DNA from: Dasyornis broadbenti
Lineage: Eukaryota; Chordata; Aves; Passeriformes; Dasyornithidae
Direction: 5' to 3'
Assembly (NCBI GenBank): GCA_013397935.1
Contig: VZRN01001105.1
Location: 674,240-738,239 of the forward strand
DNA length: 64,000 nt
How positions within the stretch are numbered: position 1 is the first letter of the stretch; each line of letters opens with the position of its first letter. The position numbers were made by a program, and so were the translations under genes. Positions 36,655 through 49,858 of the stretch are shown here, piece by piece. A model generated the notes under the pieces. That model was not told where the DNA came from. It worked only from the letters and a program-made list of their open reading frames with translations, and did not search any database.

Positions 36655-37877
36655 GAATAATATGGACCTCCTCTTGATTGCCAAGGATTTGCTTGACAAA
36701 CCTGATCTTCTTCTAAAGCAAGATGATCTGCTCTTAGTGGAGGAGGAAGAGGATATTGTCTATGTGGACTTTAGTAAAACCTTTTCCACAGCATTCTCCT
36801 GGAGAAACTGGCTGCACACTGGGTAAAAGACTGACTGGATGGCCAGGCCCAGACAGTGGTAAGGAATGGAATTACATTCAACTAGGGGCCTGTCACTAGT
36901 GGTGTCCCCCAGGGTTCAGTGTTGGGCCCAGTCCTGTTTAATATCTTCATTGATGATCTGGATGAAGGGATCAAGTGTACCCTTAGTAAATTTGTGGATG
37001 ACACCAAGTTGGGTGGGAGTGTCGATCTGCTGGAGAGCAGGAAAGCCCTGCAGAGGGATCTGGACAGCCTGGATCAATGCAAGACCAATTGTATGAGGTT
37101 CAATAAGTCCAGGTGCTAGGTCCTGCACTTGGGTCACAACAACCCCAGACAGTGCTATAGGCTGGGGGCAGAGTGGCTGCCCAGTGGGAAAGGACTTGGG
37201 GGTGCTGGTCAACAGCAGCTCAACATGATCCAGTGTGTGCCCAGGTAGCCAAGAAGGCCAGTGACATCCTGGCCTGCATCAGCAATGGTGTGGCCAGCAG
37301 GACCAGGGCAGTGATTGTCCACTTGTACTTGGCATTGGTGAGACCACACCTCAAATCCTGGGTTCGGTTCTGGACCCCTCACCACAAGAAAGACATAGAG
37401 GGGCTAGAGCATGTCCAGAGAAGGGCAATGGAGCTGGGGAAGGGTCTGGGGCACAAGTCCTGTGAGGAGCAGCTGAGGGATCTGGGGGTGTTTAGCCTGG
37501 AGAAGAACAGACTCGGGGGACCTTATCCCTCTCTACAACTGCCTGAAAGTTGTAGAGCCTGAAAGCTGGGTGTAGCCAGGTGGGGATTGGCCTTCTGCCA
37601 TGTAACAAGTGATAGAACAAGAGGAAATGGCTTAAAGTTGCACCAGGGAAGGTTTAGATTGGATATTAGGGAAAAATTCTTCGTAGAAAGCATTGTCAGG
37701 CATTGGAACAGGCTGCCCAGGGAAGTGGTTGTGTCTCCATCCCTGGAGGTACTGGAAAGAAATGTAGATGTGGCAGTCAGGGACATGGTTTGCTGGTGAA
37801 CTTGGCAGTGCTTGGTTAACGGTTGGACTTGATCTTAGAAGGCTTTTCCAACCTAAATGACTCTATGATTCTATGAC
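36655..37877 (+). mobile_element. CR1 LINE, 5'-truncated, with RT and 3' terminus
   Basis: It begins in the fingers of the reverse transcriptase and runs to a proper CR1 end (ccaacctaaatgactctatg, then attctatga). Readable blocks are I-V-Y-V-D-F-S-K near 36755, G-P-V-L-F-N-I-F-I-D-D-L-D near 36925-36960, the catalytic F-V-D-D-T-K-L-G-G near 36990-37010 (usually F-A-D-D), V-A-K-K-A-S-D-I-L-A-C-I near 37250, H-H-K-K-D-I-E near 37390 and R-H-W-N-R-L-P-R-E-V-V near 37700. A stop interrupts the K-C-x-V-L-H-L block near 37118, and frameshifts follow. It is inactive but the best-preserved CR1 in the window. Confidence 0.93.
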
Positions 37878-40800
37878 AGCCTGCTCTGATGCGTTGTACT
37901 AATACTGTTTTTTTTTATCTATGGAAGGAAATGGAGGTAGATACAGAAAATGCCTCGATCCTGTTTATTACCCTATCAGCTTCACCAGCTTCACACCAGC
38001 TGCCTTTTCTGTGATTTGTAAGATATTAGTTGCCCACAGTCTTAAATTCTTTGTTAATCGGTGAGGAAGGATGGTAAGGATGAAGGAAGCATGTGAGAGA
38101 AAATAGTGTTATTTGTGGGAGAGTCTCTTTTTTTGTTTTGTTTCGCCAGGGTGATGTGACATCTTTGTTTGGATTTGAATAAATTTATTCCAATTATTTT
38201 TTTCTGAGATCAGTGTTTCTTCTTTCCCTGTGGGAATGCATACATCAAGATCCTCCCATGAACTTCCTATGGGCTAATGTCACTTTTTGCATGTGTTAGT
38301 TCTTATATCCTTTCCTCCATATTCATAAATGATCCTATCAAGCCTATTATCTAGGCCACTTTAGGTTACCATTTAATCAATTCCTCAATATTAGGAATGC
38401 TGACTATATGGCAGTGAGCCAACAGACTTGAACATGGAATAAAATGACAGCGTCAAGTCATTAAAAGGGGCAGAAACAGCAACAACAGTTTGAGAACTGA
38501 ATTGCAACAGACAGGAAGGAAACTGCTTTGGGGACGAAAAAAGCATATCCAAATTGCATAATATTATAAAGTTGATTGTTGATTTCAGCAAATAAGATTA
38601 ATGTTGATATCTGTTTCAGATTTTGAGTTTGTCTGCCTGTTTACTATTGTGGGATTATGTTAGCAGACACATCATCCCACCTGTACACGTACCAGGCAAT
38701 CTGAATGCAGTGAAGATGGTCCAGCCTCAGTAGGATTGTAACTTTGGAATCTCTTGTTTCTGGAGAAATCTCTTGTTTTTTCTTTTCTTTTTTTATTTTT
38801 TAACTCTTGCAAGCAATCATCTGTAGAAGCAGAGGCTAGACTATCATATCCTGTATTTTACAGGTTTGTAGCAAAAGTTCTTCATATATATTTCACAACT
38901 GGCTTAGATCAGTTATTTTATTAGTAGGTTATTTAGTAAGCTATAATTGGAACTTGATCTAAACTGCCAATATTAGCAGAAGACCTGGATGGGGGGAGGT
39001 TGATGGATCTTTGTTGCTGTTTTCTCCCCTGCATTTATATAAACGCCATTCCCAGATTATATTCTACCTGTCACTCACTGAGGTGTTCATACACGTGTCT
39101 ACAGGAGTTGTGTGCAAATTGGGGCTGATTTATGGTCCCCATAAAGTAAGTACAAATATCCAGTAAGCTAGGAATGAGTCTTCATAGTCAAAATTGTGTT
39201 TCTCTTACTGAAAATGGGAATAGCTGCTCATCTTAGAAGCACCTGCCAGGTGAATTGGTTTTGGATGATAGGAGCAGAGTGATTGTGATGTATGAAAAGC
39301 ACAAAATATGAAAAGGAAAGAGTGGGGAATGATAAGTCATAGTTCAAAGGGAAGAAATTTTTCTTGTTTGGTTGGGCAAGACATAGCCAAGCGTGGTTTA
39401 TAAGAATTACTCTAAACAGGTATGCTGGCTGTCTAAAGAGCAGAGATTATTCCATTGCTATGGCCACTACTTCAGTGCTGCTGCACAGGGAGTAAACCAA
39501 GCTTTAACCCAGTTCAGGAACTTTTGTACCACAAGCTGATCAGCAGGTGTGATAACCTCTAAGGTAGTAACATCTAAGAAAAGGAAGATTGTCTCCTTTT
39601 CTGTCCAACCTATGTGTTGTTACAGGATAATAAAATATTTCAACCCGGTTCAGGATACTTGTAAGAGAGTACTACAGAGATGAAGTATCACAGTGGTATA
39701 TAATCATACAAACCCTTTTAATTTGCATAAACCCACCATATGTTTAATACATGTTTACATTCATTCAATTCCCTTCCCAGTAGGCTGAAGAAAGCAGTTT
39801 TTAGCCCTTCTAGAACTGCTGTTTGCCTCTGTGGAGCTGAAGGGCATTTCTGTATGGAAGAGTTTATATGCAATGAGTTAAGATGTGAATTTTTCAGGAT
39901 AGTGGCTGCTGTGTACCAGTTTCCTTCTGTGGGCTCTCAGGTGCAAAGTAGTTCGCTCTGCTTTCTGAAAGGAACACATGGCTTTGCACAGGAATTCTTA
40001 ATGCTTTATTCCTCAAGTCATTATAGATGGGTCCCAAAGAACACATCTTGATGCATCCTTCTGCCTTAGGGCAGTGAAAGAATGTATATGATCACCAGGT
40101 GGCTCAGACTGAGGAATTCATCCCAGGTTTGAAACTGATCTAACAAAACAAGCAGTTCATAATGACTCCATTTAATTCCTTGATCCAGCTCACAGCAGAC
40201 CTGCAGAAATACTTGAGCATTGCTGTGGAGATGGTAACACTGGTACCATGCGAATAAGACTTTTTTTGGTGCTACCACTGTTTTAGTGTAGTTGCAAGTA
40301 TTTGTGCAACTCGAGCCTTAGGTGAATTCATATGGGAATCAATGTAGTGTACAAAGTGTCCTGTGTATTCACACCCTGCTCAGAGCATTCATCTGTGTTC
40401 AGACACACCCTTGATGAAGATAGGATTACATTTAGAAAATTGCCCTTGGAGGTGTAATGTCTAGAAATGTAATCTCTCTATTAGTAAAAAAGTTTGGAAC
40501 TTTTGTTTCTCTGAACATAATCTAATCATGTCCTCCCTGGTGTTCCCAAAATATGCCTTTTTTTCTGCTTTCATCCATATTCATCTTTCATTGCAGCATC
40601 TTCTTAGATTTTATGTGCTGAAGTCAACCCCACCCCAGTCTTTTCAAATCGTTGATGCTATTTCATCAGTGCCTTGACCATTGTGCCTACTCTCTTTGAG
40701 TCATTACAGTATCTTAATATGCTGCTCATCAGGTTGAAAGTCATCAAGTTAATACTCAGTATTGTGGAGCACCCTCTCTTTGGCATGTTCCTTGTCCATG

Positions 40801-43800
40801 CCAGTAACCCTTGCTCCTGACTCTAGTTCTCTCTCACAAGTGTCTCAGTGCCTTCCTTGTTCTCCCCCATGTGTAGTCTTGCCAGGCTGGTTTACCAGGT
40901 TTGCTTGCATCTTTCAGCCCTCATACCTCTTGTCTTTCTTATGAAGACAAAGGGATGAGACAGCATGCAAGAAGCTGAGGTACTCCAAGATGCTTACAAA
41001 CTAGAATGCATGAAAATACTACATTTTATGCTGTTGTGTTTTCACTTCTCTTTTCCTACTACTACAGTCATCTTTCTCTTTATGAACTTCACTTGTGTCT
41101 TCTCAGGACAGTGGAGCATTTTATGTGTGTTTCTAAGGTAACTATCTGTCCTATGTTCTTTTTCCTTCATCAGTCATTTGTTCACTTTGATGATGCAACT
41201 AAAGGCGTTGCAGCAGTAACTATGTTTGCACTACACCAGTGCAAGTTCTCAGGTAAGGATCTGCAAACCTTAAGTGTGGTTATTAGAACAAATTTTTGTG
41301 GGACAGTTCATTAGTCATTTTGGAATCTTCCTGGACTCTCATTGAAACTGAATAAGCAGCAGCTATTCCATTATTGGAGCCTTGTGTGTCCTAGATACCT
41401 ATGGGCAGCTGAAGGGCCTTGAATTGATGCCTTTGTCTGGCTTGTGGTAACATGTTCCTGTAACTATACTGTAGGAGTCAGAAATGCTGAGAGTTTGGGG
41501 CTTTCAAGGAAGATAGAGTATTCCCCTTTTCATCTCTATAATCCTGCATATACTGCTCCCTTAGAACTTTCTGTTACTCATTCCCCTTCTTTCACTCCCT
41601 GCCATAGCTGTGACTATGGTGGAAGGAAGATTCAGGAAACTCCTACCTTCCCTGGAGGTGTTTCTGTTTTGTGTTTGTAGTTCTCAGTTGCCAGCTGCAA
41701 CATCTGCCTTCTCCCATGGCCTCTTTCCTCCACCATTGGTGAAGTGAGTGTGTGCAAGGAAGATGAAGGTTTAGACAGGGAGCCAGCAAACCACATAGAC
41801 AAGAGGAAGCTATCATCCTCTTCCTCTGTCCCAGATGCATCTTGTGTAATTTTTGTTCTCCAGCTGGAGATAGCGAGGCACAGCATGGGCACAGCAGTGG
41901 GATGCAAGGAGAGGTGGTTGTTTTTATCAACCCCATATATCATCTTGCTGTTTTTCCATCTCCTTTCTGTCTCACACTGTTTTCCAATGCTAATTCTTCC
42001 AGCTTAAGCTGCTCCCTGGGTAATAGCAACAAGGATTAAAGTTAGAGGGATTCTGTCATATTTGTTTTACTTCTTCTTGTCCGTATGCTCCAGCCAAGGG
42101 CTCTTCTCATCCACCTTTGCAATAGCCCTGACCTTTGAACCAGAGGTCTCCTAAGTCTAAAGACCTGGAGTCAAATATTTGCTATGAGTTTGCAGTTGAA
42201 AAGCAAAGTTATTTTTTCAGCAATATTCCCCACTGCTCAAGTGCCTTCTTGAAGCTGGCAGCCTACAGTTGATCCTGGTTACTGAAACCAATTTAAAATT
42301 GCATTTCACACTGGGAAAACTATCTTGAGTTATTAATTTTGAACTATTGATTTTTTTAATCCTTGCGTGGTATTCTGTGTATACTCTAATTTTTGGTCTA
42401 TTTCCTTCACTTGAGACTTGAAAGATTTTGCAGTTCCCACCCCCTGCTTCCATGCAGCATATGTGCCTGCGTGTTACAATTTCAGCCACAATGTTGACAT
42501 CAACTGTGCTAATGCTGCTGCTCTTCTCTAGACCCTTAACTTTTTTTGCACCTTTTCCTCTTTTGCTGACGTTGCATAAGGCTTCTTTTCATTCATACAT
42601 TACATGCAGTGGGTGAATTGTGTTACCCAGCCTGCATTTGGCAGGTCTGTGCTGCATTGATGAGCTACACCCACCCAGAAATTGTTCTGATTCATTCAAG
42701 CAGTAGGTGAACTGCCAGTAGGAGCTTGATTTCCAGGTCTAGCTGGCTGAGTGAGCTTTAAAGACCATGTCCAGCTTAGGAGTTCATATTCAGGAGATAA
42801 ATGGTTCAGCCATATCCAAGCAATCAGCTTTCCCAAGATACTAATGTTATCTCTTCAGCTTGATGCTTGTGAAAAGGATTTCTGGCGCATAGTCTTCTAT
42901 TCTACCTTCTCTTGACCACCACAATCAAAACTACTCAGATCTGTGGTATTATTGCACAAGCTTGCCAGATGTTTGAAAGGTTCCTGTTGACTTTTGGAAA
43001 AGTACCAAATCCAAACTATTCGGTCCAAGTGTCATAGACCCGTGTCAGCTGGGTAAACACCAGAATAACTGGTAACTGACACTACTCTGTTTACAGTTCC
43101 TTCTGTTGCCAGTTGCTCATGGGGATTTGCTTGAATTGCCATATTCAACTGAGTTGCCGTTTTTTATTTTGTCATTGTCCAGCTGGCAATAGCTGCTGCT
43201 GGAAGCTGTGAGTTAGCGAGGTGTGCCCAACAGAGAGCTGCACTCTTCAGCCTCAGTCATTTCTACTTCTACATCTGGGAACGTTCTGTGATATTGCATA
43301 ATGTGGGAACATTTTTGCTCAGACTCCTCACTGGTAGAAGACAAAGCTCACGTGAACAAGTTGAAATGTAACTATCTTTGTCTTGTGGCTGGTGCATGAG
43401 TCTCATGCAGAATTGCCTTGGGTTCCCAAGATTGGTCACATGGATAGCATATCCCCCATAGGTCAGTCTGGGTTGGCTTCAGGTGCCAAAGTCTGTGAGC
43501 CCAGCTGTTAAAATGTAATAGGTAAACACTTATGCTAATGGCAGGGTATGGTCAGTGAACCCTGATAAGCAGTGGTCCTTTCCAGAGTGTTTATGGAAGT
43601 GGATAGTGGTCTCGGCTTCTTCCCCCAATGAAGAGATGGGATGATATCGCAGCCTGTTCCACATCCCACAGTAATGCTTTTCTTCCCAAATCTCACTTCC
43701 TGTTAGGGGTGTTTTGAAGTCCACTAGGCAATCTGGAGGTTTCTGGCAGTGTCAGTCAAGAAAATTGAGCAAAATACTAATTTTCTGTATAACTAGAGAA

Positions 43801-44759
43801 CTGATATACCTGTGTGACTAGCTGACATTCCTTTTTGTCTTGGGGAAGACCAGAACATGCCAGGTTGTATTCTAGGAACACATATGCTCCATGGGTAGGT
43901 GACACAAGGAAACAGACTGACTGAATGCTGATTCTCACAGACTTGGCACTAAATATAGGTTCAAGCTTAACAAGGCTGTTTTTCCCACAGCCTCCTCCTT
44001 ACTTTGGATACTGGAAAATGTTTCTAGTCCATTTTTAAGAGAGTTGAATACTCTCAAATCTCCCCACGTTGCTCTTATGCAATAGACATGTTCTCCTGCT
44101 CTGTCCTTTCAGTTGTTTATCTGATGGTCATCATGACTTTAGAGTGCTGAAGGAAATTTAATACTTCCTTGAACTTTCCTTCGAAAGTTCTTCTTCTTTG
44201 GCCCAGAAACGAGTATTCTCCATCCTCCTGCTGACCTCAGAGGCCCTTCAGAAACCCTGTACTTCAGTGATTTCAGGTGTGTTGAGCAGTGTAAGTGTTG
44301 TAGTTTACGATACATAGTTGGCAGTAGTCAGAGGTTTCCATTCATTCATTTCAGCCTCAACCGTTGTAGGGTTAGACAGGTGTGACTTCTAAGGTATTGA
44401 TATCATACAGTATTGCATTCCAGGGAACTGTTGAGGAAAGAGATCACTTAATGACTCTTGACCTGATTTGCATTCTTTTGTGTGATAGTCAGGCCCACCC
44501 ACTTATATTTCCTGCATTTTGTGGTTTGATAAGACCATGAGCAGTTCCTGTTCATACTTCTCAGTCTGTATAATGTCCTGAGTCTTTGTGAAAGAGTTGG
44601 TGACTGTAACTGCTTGCCTTTGTCTTTTGCATGTTTCTCATCTTTGCTTTGATAACTAGCTAATAAAAATAGAATTAAGGATGCAAATTCTTCAGTCACG
44701 ATGGTTCTCAGAAGCCTTTAGTGGATATCCAGAACTTCTCAGATCTGGGGTGATCATCA

Positions 44760-44826
44760 GGATAGTGATAGGTTGGGCTTAGTATTCTCAAAGTCTTTTC
44801 CAATCTAGTTGATTCTGTGATTCTTA
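44760..44826 (+). mobile_element. Short CR1 3' end
   Basis: The run 'ggttgggcttagtattctca', then 'aagtcttttccaatctagtt' and 'gattctgtgattctt', matches the last ~60 bases of a sense CR1 (consensus idea: 'ggactagatgatcttcaaggtcttttccaacct..gattctatgattct'). No coding remnant is attached. Confidence 0.75.
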
Positions 44827-45189
44827 TCAGTATTAGCTTGCTTACTGCCAGACAAGCATTGCTCATTTATTGTTGTGGTGCAGTTCTTAACATTCTGATT
44901 GGGAAAGGCTGCCTTATCCTTTCTTGATTATGTGGTAGTTAATAGCACTAAACATCTACTAGATGTGTATGTCTGGCTAAATGACTGATTTTTCCTTTTG
45001 ATGCATGTATGATTTCAGTTCCTCTCTAGTGCCTCAACAATAATTTTTTGGAGATTCCTATTGGAGCTGATGGAAGCTGGGTCTTTCTCTAATTCAGCCA
45101 AGCTCTACTTGACTGCCATTTTACCTGTCACTGCCAGTGAGCTGGTTCTCAGGTTCTCTGACCATGTGTTCAAGATCTTAACAGTGGGT

Positions 45190-47240
45190 CCTGAGGTCAG
45201 ACCAACCTCTCAGGGTTACATCCAGTCTTGAAAAGCCCCAGAGATGGAGACTGGACAACTTCTGTGGGCAACCTGTGCCAGTGCTTGAGTATCCAGTCTG
45301 AACCCCTCATTTCAAATTGTGCCTGTTGTCCCTTGTTCTTCTTCTGTGCAACAACCATAAAAAGCCTAGCTCTGTGTGACTGAGCTCCCTCACTGACCTC
45401 CCCACAGGCACTGCTGCAGCACTGGGGAGCTGCTGGTAGGGTCCCCCAAAACCATCTCTCCTCCAGACTGAACAAACCTAGCTCCTCCAGCCTCTCCTCA
45501 CAGGACAAGTGCTTCAGGCCCCACCATTTTGGTGGCCTCTGCTGAAGTTGCTCCATTTTGTCAGTGGTTTTTTATACTGGGGAGTCCCAAACTGAATGGA
45601 GTATTCTGGATGCAGTCTAATGATTGCTGAGTAAAGGATGTTAATCCTTCAGCCTGCTGTTAATTAACTTCAATCTGTTAACACAGCCCAGGCCTTCTTT
45701 GCTGCCAGGGGCATACTGTTGGTTCATGTGCAGCTTGCTGCCTGCCACTGCCAGGAGTTCTTGGAGTTCACTAGCCTGTGTTGTTGCAAGGAGCTCTTCC
45801 TCCTGAGGTCCAGGATCTTGCATATGTCCTTGTTAAAGTTTTATATTAGCTTATTCCTCCAACCTTTTTAAGGGCAGTCCTACTCTTCAATGTATCAGCT
45901 GGTCCATACCCCTCTAGATTCCACCCCTAACCAATTTGATGCCATTCACAAACTTTATGAGCATATTTTGTTAAGCAGTACAGGTCTTGGGTCAGATTCC
46001 TGCAATACTCCGTTTTTACTGGCCTCTAGGTGGAGTGCAATCCATTAATCACTACCTCTGAGCCTACGTGTCCAACCCATTTTTTTTGTCCATGTAGTTG
46101 TCCAAACAGACAGACCGTATTGTCCTAACTTTGATCAAGATTATCATGGAAGACCATGTTAGATGCCTTTCTAAAGTTGAGGTAAATGATATCTACTACT
46201 TTCCTATTTTTCACAAGCAATTATTTAATCACAAAAGGCAACAAGATCAGACATGATTTACACCATGGTGTACCCATTGGAGACTATGTGCTGATTGTCA
46301 CAATCACTTTCTTATTCCTATATTCAGGAATTTGTTTCAAGATGATTTTCTCAGGGACAGAAGTGAGATTGATAGGTCTATATTACCGCAGATTTTTTTT
46401 TTTAACCTTTTTTGAAGATGAGTGCAACATTTGCCTTCAGTCATCTGAAGATCTCAAGTGATGACATCGGTGCATTGACTGACATGATGTTTAAAATACA
46501 GTAGAAAGCAGACTTGCAAGGGCATGCTAGTAACAGCAGGGATGTTACTAACCGTAGAAGTCCTTGTTGTCCTTGACATCATTGCAAGCTTCAGCTGGAG
46601 CTGATCTTTGTCTTTCCTGACACCATTCCTACATGCCTAGGCAGTGGTTTTTAATTTCTTCTTTACAATCTGTCCCTGCTTCCACCTGCTGTATGACACT
46701 TTTTTGCACTGGAGCTAATCCGAGCAAATCTCTTGATACATGCACTTGTCTCCGTGCATATCAGGATGGTCTGTTCTTGCCCTTGGAAGATGCTGTCCTT
46801 TACTGGCCTCTTCACAGGTGCTGCCCCACAGGCTCTCACTCAGCCGGTTGCCCATCCCATGAAATAGCTCCACAGATCTGAGCTGCCCCGTTACAGAGAT
46901 AGCACACCCCCTCCTTGTCTTTCCTGCATGTGTATCTCTTCAGTTATGTGACCATACCCATGCAGTTAGTTGCTCCTGATGTAAAGTTTTTCTCACCGGA
47001 TGGGCCAGGGTTTTAAAAAGATGCCTTTTCTCCGCTTTGTCAGGTGGACTCTGTCTTCCCCTAGAAGTGCCCAACCATCAGAGAGGGTTGTAAAAGCCAA
47101 ATCCCTGTCTAACCCCAGTTAGGGGTTATAAGATACTGATCTGCAAGATCCGTCTGTTTCTCCTTTAGCCTTTTTCCTTCACTGGAGTCCACCTGTGTCT
47201 CCATGCCTTTGACACTTTCCCCCGGATCCATGTTGTTCTT
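45190..47240 (-). mobile_element. Long antisense CR1-type LINE with ORF1 esterase-like and RT remnants
   Basis: Read right to left, the minus strand shows in order: G-E-D-R-V-H-L-T-K near 47050, resembling the Asp-x-x-His end of the SGNH-esterase domain of CR1-type ORF1; a linker V-K-D-S-I-F-Q-G-Q-E-Q near 46780; L-Q-L-K-L-A followed by a shifted D-V-K-D-N-K near 46570; RT fingers I-N-L-T-S-V-P-E-K near 46360; and K-V-V-D-I-I-Y-L-N-F near 46190. It ends in C-terminal RT blocks (L-S-C-E-E-R-L-E-E-L-G-L-F-S-L-E-E-R) near 45510-45450 and H-R-L-P-T-E-V-V-Q-S-P-S-L near 45250. Stops and frameshifts are scattered throughout. The typical endonuclease domain is not evident between the first two blocks. 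The part right of ~46800 is less certain. Confidence 0.72.
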
Positions 47241-47670
47241 GATACACTCCAGGTTAATAAATAAAAATAATAGCAGGAATGCTTCAACAGATATGATGCA
47301 TACTGACCAGAAGGAAAGGAGAGGTGAAAGCACTCTCCTCATGAACAGTGGTCAGGAAGCTTTCTGGTCACAAGTAACAAAGCACGGATATATTCGTGGT
47401 CATGCACTACACTCCTCACACAGCATTACCTGCTGGTGTGTGACATTCATTGGTTTTGCAATGCAGCTGTGTTCTAAATGATTTTTCTGTGAACCTTAAT
47501 GGAAGTGGAGTGGATAGAATCCATTTTTCCTTGATGACAATTAGGTATCTTAATCATAAGAGCCGACCATTTTTTGGGTCTCTGATTTAAGACAATGCTA
47601 AGTACAGGCAGCCTTATTGACCTTAACTAGGAATTTCTGTTGAAATGTAACTTTTCACTCTTATTTTCAG

Positions 47671-47777
47671 GTGTTTCAAATTATTGTGAAAGATATGCTG
47701 AAGGAATGAGACTTGTTCTGAACACCTTTGGGCCAGTTCCAGAATTTTCAGGTGAAACTGTGCAGAAAGTCAATCAG
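47671..47777 (+). CDS. CRYL1: CRYL1 coding exon 7
   Basis: It opens with two bases completing the Gly codon, then V-S-N-Y-C-E-R-Y-A-E-G-M-R-L-V-L and N-T-F-G-P-V-P-E-F-S-G-E-T-V-Q-K-V-N-Q. This is the helical-domain segment with the F-G-P-x-P-E-F motif characteristic of CRYL1. Acceptor ttttcag, donor gtaaat. It ends in phase 0. Confidence 0.97.
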
Positions 47778-49569
47778 GTAAATATGGGGTTGATAAAAAC
47801 AGTGACATTCAGTACGAAGAATGTTAGCTTTTTTTTAGCATTTGTACCATTTCAGTTTAGTACTGAAGGTATCTGTAGTCTGTATGTATTGTGTGAATGT
47901 GTACTTTAAAGAAAAAGATCAGTGCATGTGAGTCCCTTTTGAAAGCACTTGAACATACATCATGGGAAAGTGACCTAGCAGTCACATTATTACCAGTAAC
48001 ATTATTACTAGACAGAGGAGTCAGCCGCTCACCGCTGTGGATTATTGGCATTAAATCCTCCATGCTCTTTCTTACCACTTCTCTCCTGTGTCCTCTTATT
48101 ATATTATGCACAGCCTCCTTTCCTACATGAGTGTTCTTCCTGTGTCTTCCTCCTACTCCATCTTCCTGCATAAACCTGTAGCTTTTTTCCTTCTGAGTGC
48201 TGTTTTTATACTTTACAAACCAGAGCTCCGGTTTGTAATGTGTGCAAATACACGTTTAAGATAAGCATGTGAGCAGTCTGGTAAGGTTACTTGCATATTT
48301 AACAATGTGTTTAAGTGGTGCTCTGGATTGGGATCTAGTTTGTCTATTAGCATTTTTAAGCCCACAATTTGTTTATACTCACTATCTAGTCATTTTGAAT
48401 GACTATAGGAATCAACTGAAGTGTTGTAATTTCCTAACTCGGCCTTTTCAAAGTTGCCTTTTTTTAATGATTCACTAAAGAACGTATGTAGGGGTTGAAT
48501 CATTTCTGATCAGCTGTCAGAGATTAATTCCAATTGTGGAGGCAGTCCATCTGGAAGATAGCATTTTGTGTTTCTATTTATGTTCATACAATTTAAGGAA
48601 AGATTCTTTTATGCTTAAGCAATGTAGACTGCGTATAATAACAATCAATAATAATTTTGGAGTCATTCACAATCAGAAGATTTTAATTGGTACGAAACAG
48701 TTTAGCTTTCTTTAAAGAAGGCTGGATTCCACTTCAACATCTGTTTCTGTGTCTCTTTATTATCTTCAGTCTTCAGTGCCAAAGATGGTCTTGCAGGGGT
48801 CCTCCGTTAGAGTAAATCATTAAACATTTCTTATCTTACTCCTCTGTCCCTCCCTGTGATTTTTTCCTGGAGTGACTGCAGCTTGCCAGTCATTGGTAGC
48901 AGGTCCAGGTTTTACCTGGTTTCTCAGCACTTGGCCTTTTAAGCCTAAGACCTCAGGTACTTTTTTTGGCAAAGATGACCTTGTGGTCCCTATCTGCACC
49001 CACAAAACAACTTTTTTTTCTTTGGCACTTCTAAGACAACTTTTTTGTGCACTCGGAAATACTTTTTTCCCTGAGTTTGCTATGTGTCTCCCCCTGACAT
49101 TTTTATTATAACTGGTACTCTTAAGACAAAATGTTTTCAATAAACATGATACCTCTCGTTGCATTTATGGGGAGCTACATACAGGAATCTGGTTCAGAAC
49201 ACATTTTCAGCAACATAAATGGCCAGGTTACCTCCTTTCTACTTAATAAAAGATTATCATCAAAGAGACTAGAGAGTGACTGTGTGGAGCAAAATGGGGG
49301 AAGAGTCTGATGCTTTGTTGTTCTTGTAGTCATCTTCATTGCCACATTCAGGATAACCTTTCCCAAGTGGGAACATTTTTATTCCATACAGGTTGGCTCC
49401 TTTCCAGTCACTCATGTAAAGAATTAGTGACCTATTTCTTGTGATAGCCTAAATTATACTTTGTGTGGATGGTGACTTGGTCTGACACAAGGAAAGCAGG
49501 AAAACAATGCTGGTGAAAAACTTTTCACTCAGAACGTGAAATTTAATCATCTTAAATTTTCTCTTCCAG
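47778..49569 (+). other. CRYL1 intron 7
   Basis: About 1.8 kb, donor gtaaat, acceptor tcttccag. It is AT-rich with several T runs. I recognise no repeat family or gene in it. Confidence 0.85.
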
Positions 49570-49683
49570 GCACTGTCTGAAAAAATTCCAGTTGTTCCAA
49601 AAGTCCTGGATGCCAGGAGAAAATGGAGAGATGAATGTCTCACTGGTCTTGCCAAACTGAAAACACAAATGAAATCTGACTGA
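49570..49683 (+). CDS. CRYL1: CRYL1 terminal coding exon 8
   Basis: It encodes A-L-S-E-K-I-P-V-V-P-K-V-L-D, then A-R-R-K-W-R-D-E-C-L-T-G-L-A-K-L-K and a tail T-Q-M-K-S-D before TGA at 49681-49683. The A-R-R-x-W-R-D-E-C-L block is diagnostic of CRYL1. The first ~14 residues and the last few diverge from the mammalian proteins I recall, but the length (37 residues) is the same, so this looks like ordinary divergence at a loosely constrained C-terminus. Confidence 0.96.
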   Translation, partial: ALSEKIPVVPKVLDARRKWRDECLTGLAKLKTQMKSD

Positions 49684-49858
49684 GGTGCACCTTGTCTAAC
49701 AGGAGAGACCAAATGAAGAGCAGATCTTCATAAAAAAAGCAGAAATTTTTGGTCACGCAGAAGAGGAGACTGAATGGGCAACCAATGACGTGCACATGTA
49801 GAGACCAATGAAACATGTGGTCCAAATTTGTCAAATTCATGAATGACTAGGTACAGTT

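Larger units (their letters stand above)
35547..47670 (+). other. CRYL1 intron 6
   Basis: About 12.1 kb, donor gtacgt, acceptor ttttcag. It is the most repeat-laden intron, with a sense CR1 at about 36655-37877, a small CR1 3' end at 44760-44826 and a ~2 kb antisense CR1 at 45190-47240. Between 37.9 and 44.7 kb I see no repeat family or gene. Confidence 0.85.
1..49683 (+). other. CRYL1: CRYL1 gene body, coding start (partial) to stop codon
   Basis: This is the lambda-crystallin homologue, a cytosolic NAD-dependent L-gulonate 3-dehydrogenase that oxidises L-gulonate to 3-dehydro-L-gulonate in the uronate (glucuronate-xylulose) pathway. It belongs to the 3-hydroxyacyl-CoA dehydrogenase superfamily, with an N-terminal Rossmann domain and a C-terminal helical domain. 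Eight exons join in one frame to 313 codons plus stop. Adding six missing N-terminal residues gives the family's usual ~319. With that numbering I see GSGLIG at 13-18, Asp36 at the end of the second strand (NAD over NADP), Ser124-Cys125, His145 in SHP, Glu157 and Asn196 in FVLNRLQ, which is the complete active-site set known for this family. The eight-exon layout matches the mammalian gene as I recall it. Nothing suggests a pseudogene. The start codon and promoter core lie left of the window. Confidence 0.96.

Noticed and set aside
37173..37562. 129-codon + strand open frame
   Set aside because: It is the C-terminal RT part of the decayed CR1 element, not a host gene.
42126..42175. tRNA- or SINE-like stretch (gtctcctaagtctaaagacc, then tggagtcaaat)
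   Set aside because: No acceptor stem, no A-box at the right spacing, and the B-box match is poor. Chance resemblance is likely.
46186..46461. 91-codon + strand open frame with hydrophobic stretches
   Set aside because: It is the antisense shadow of the CR1 reverse-transcriptase remnant on the minus strand.
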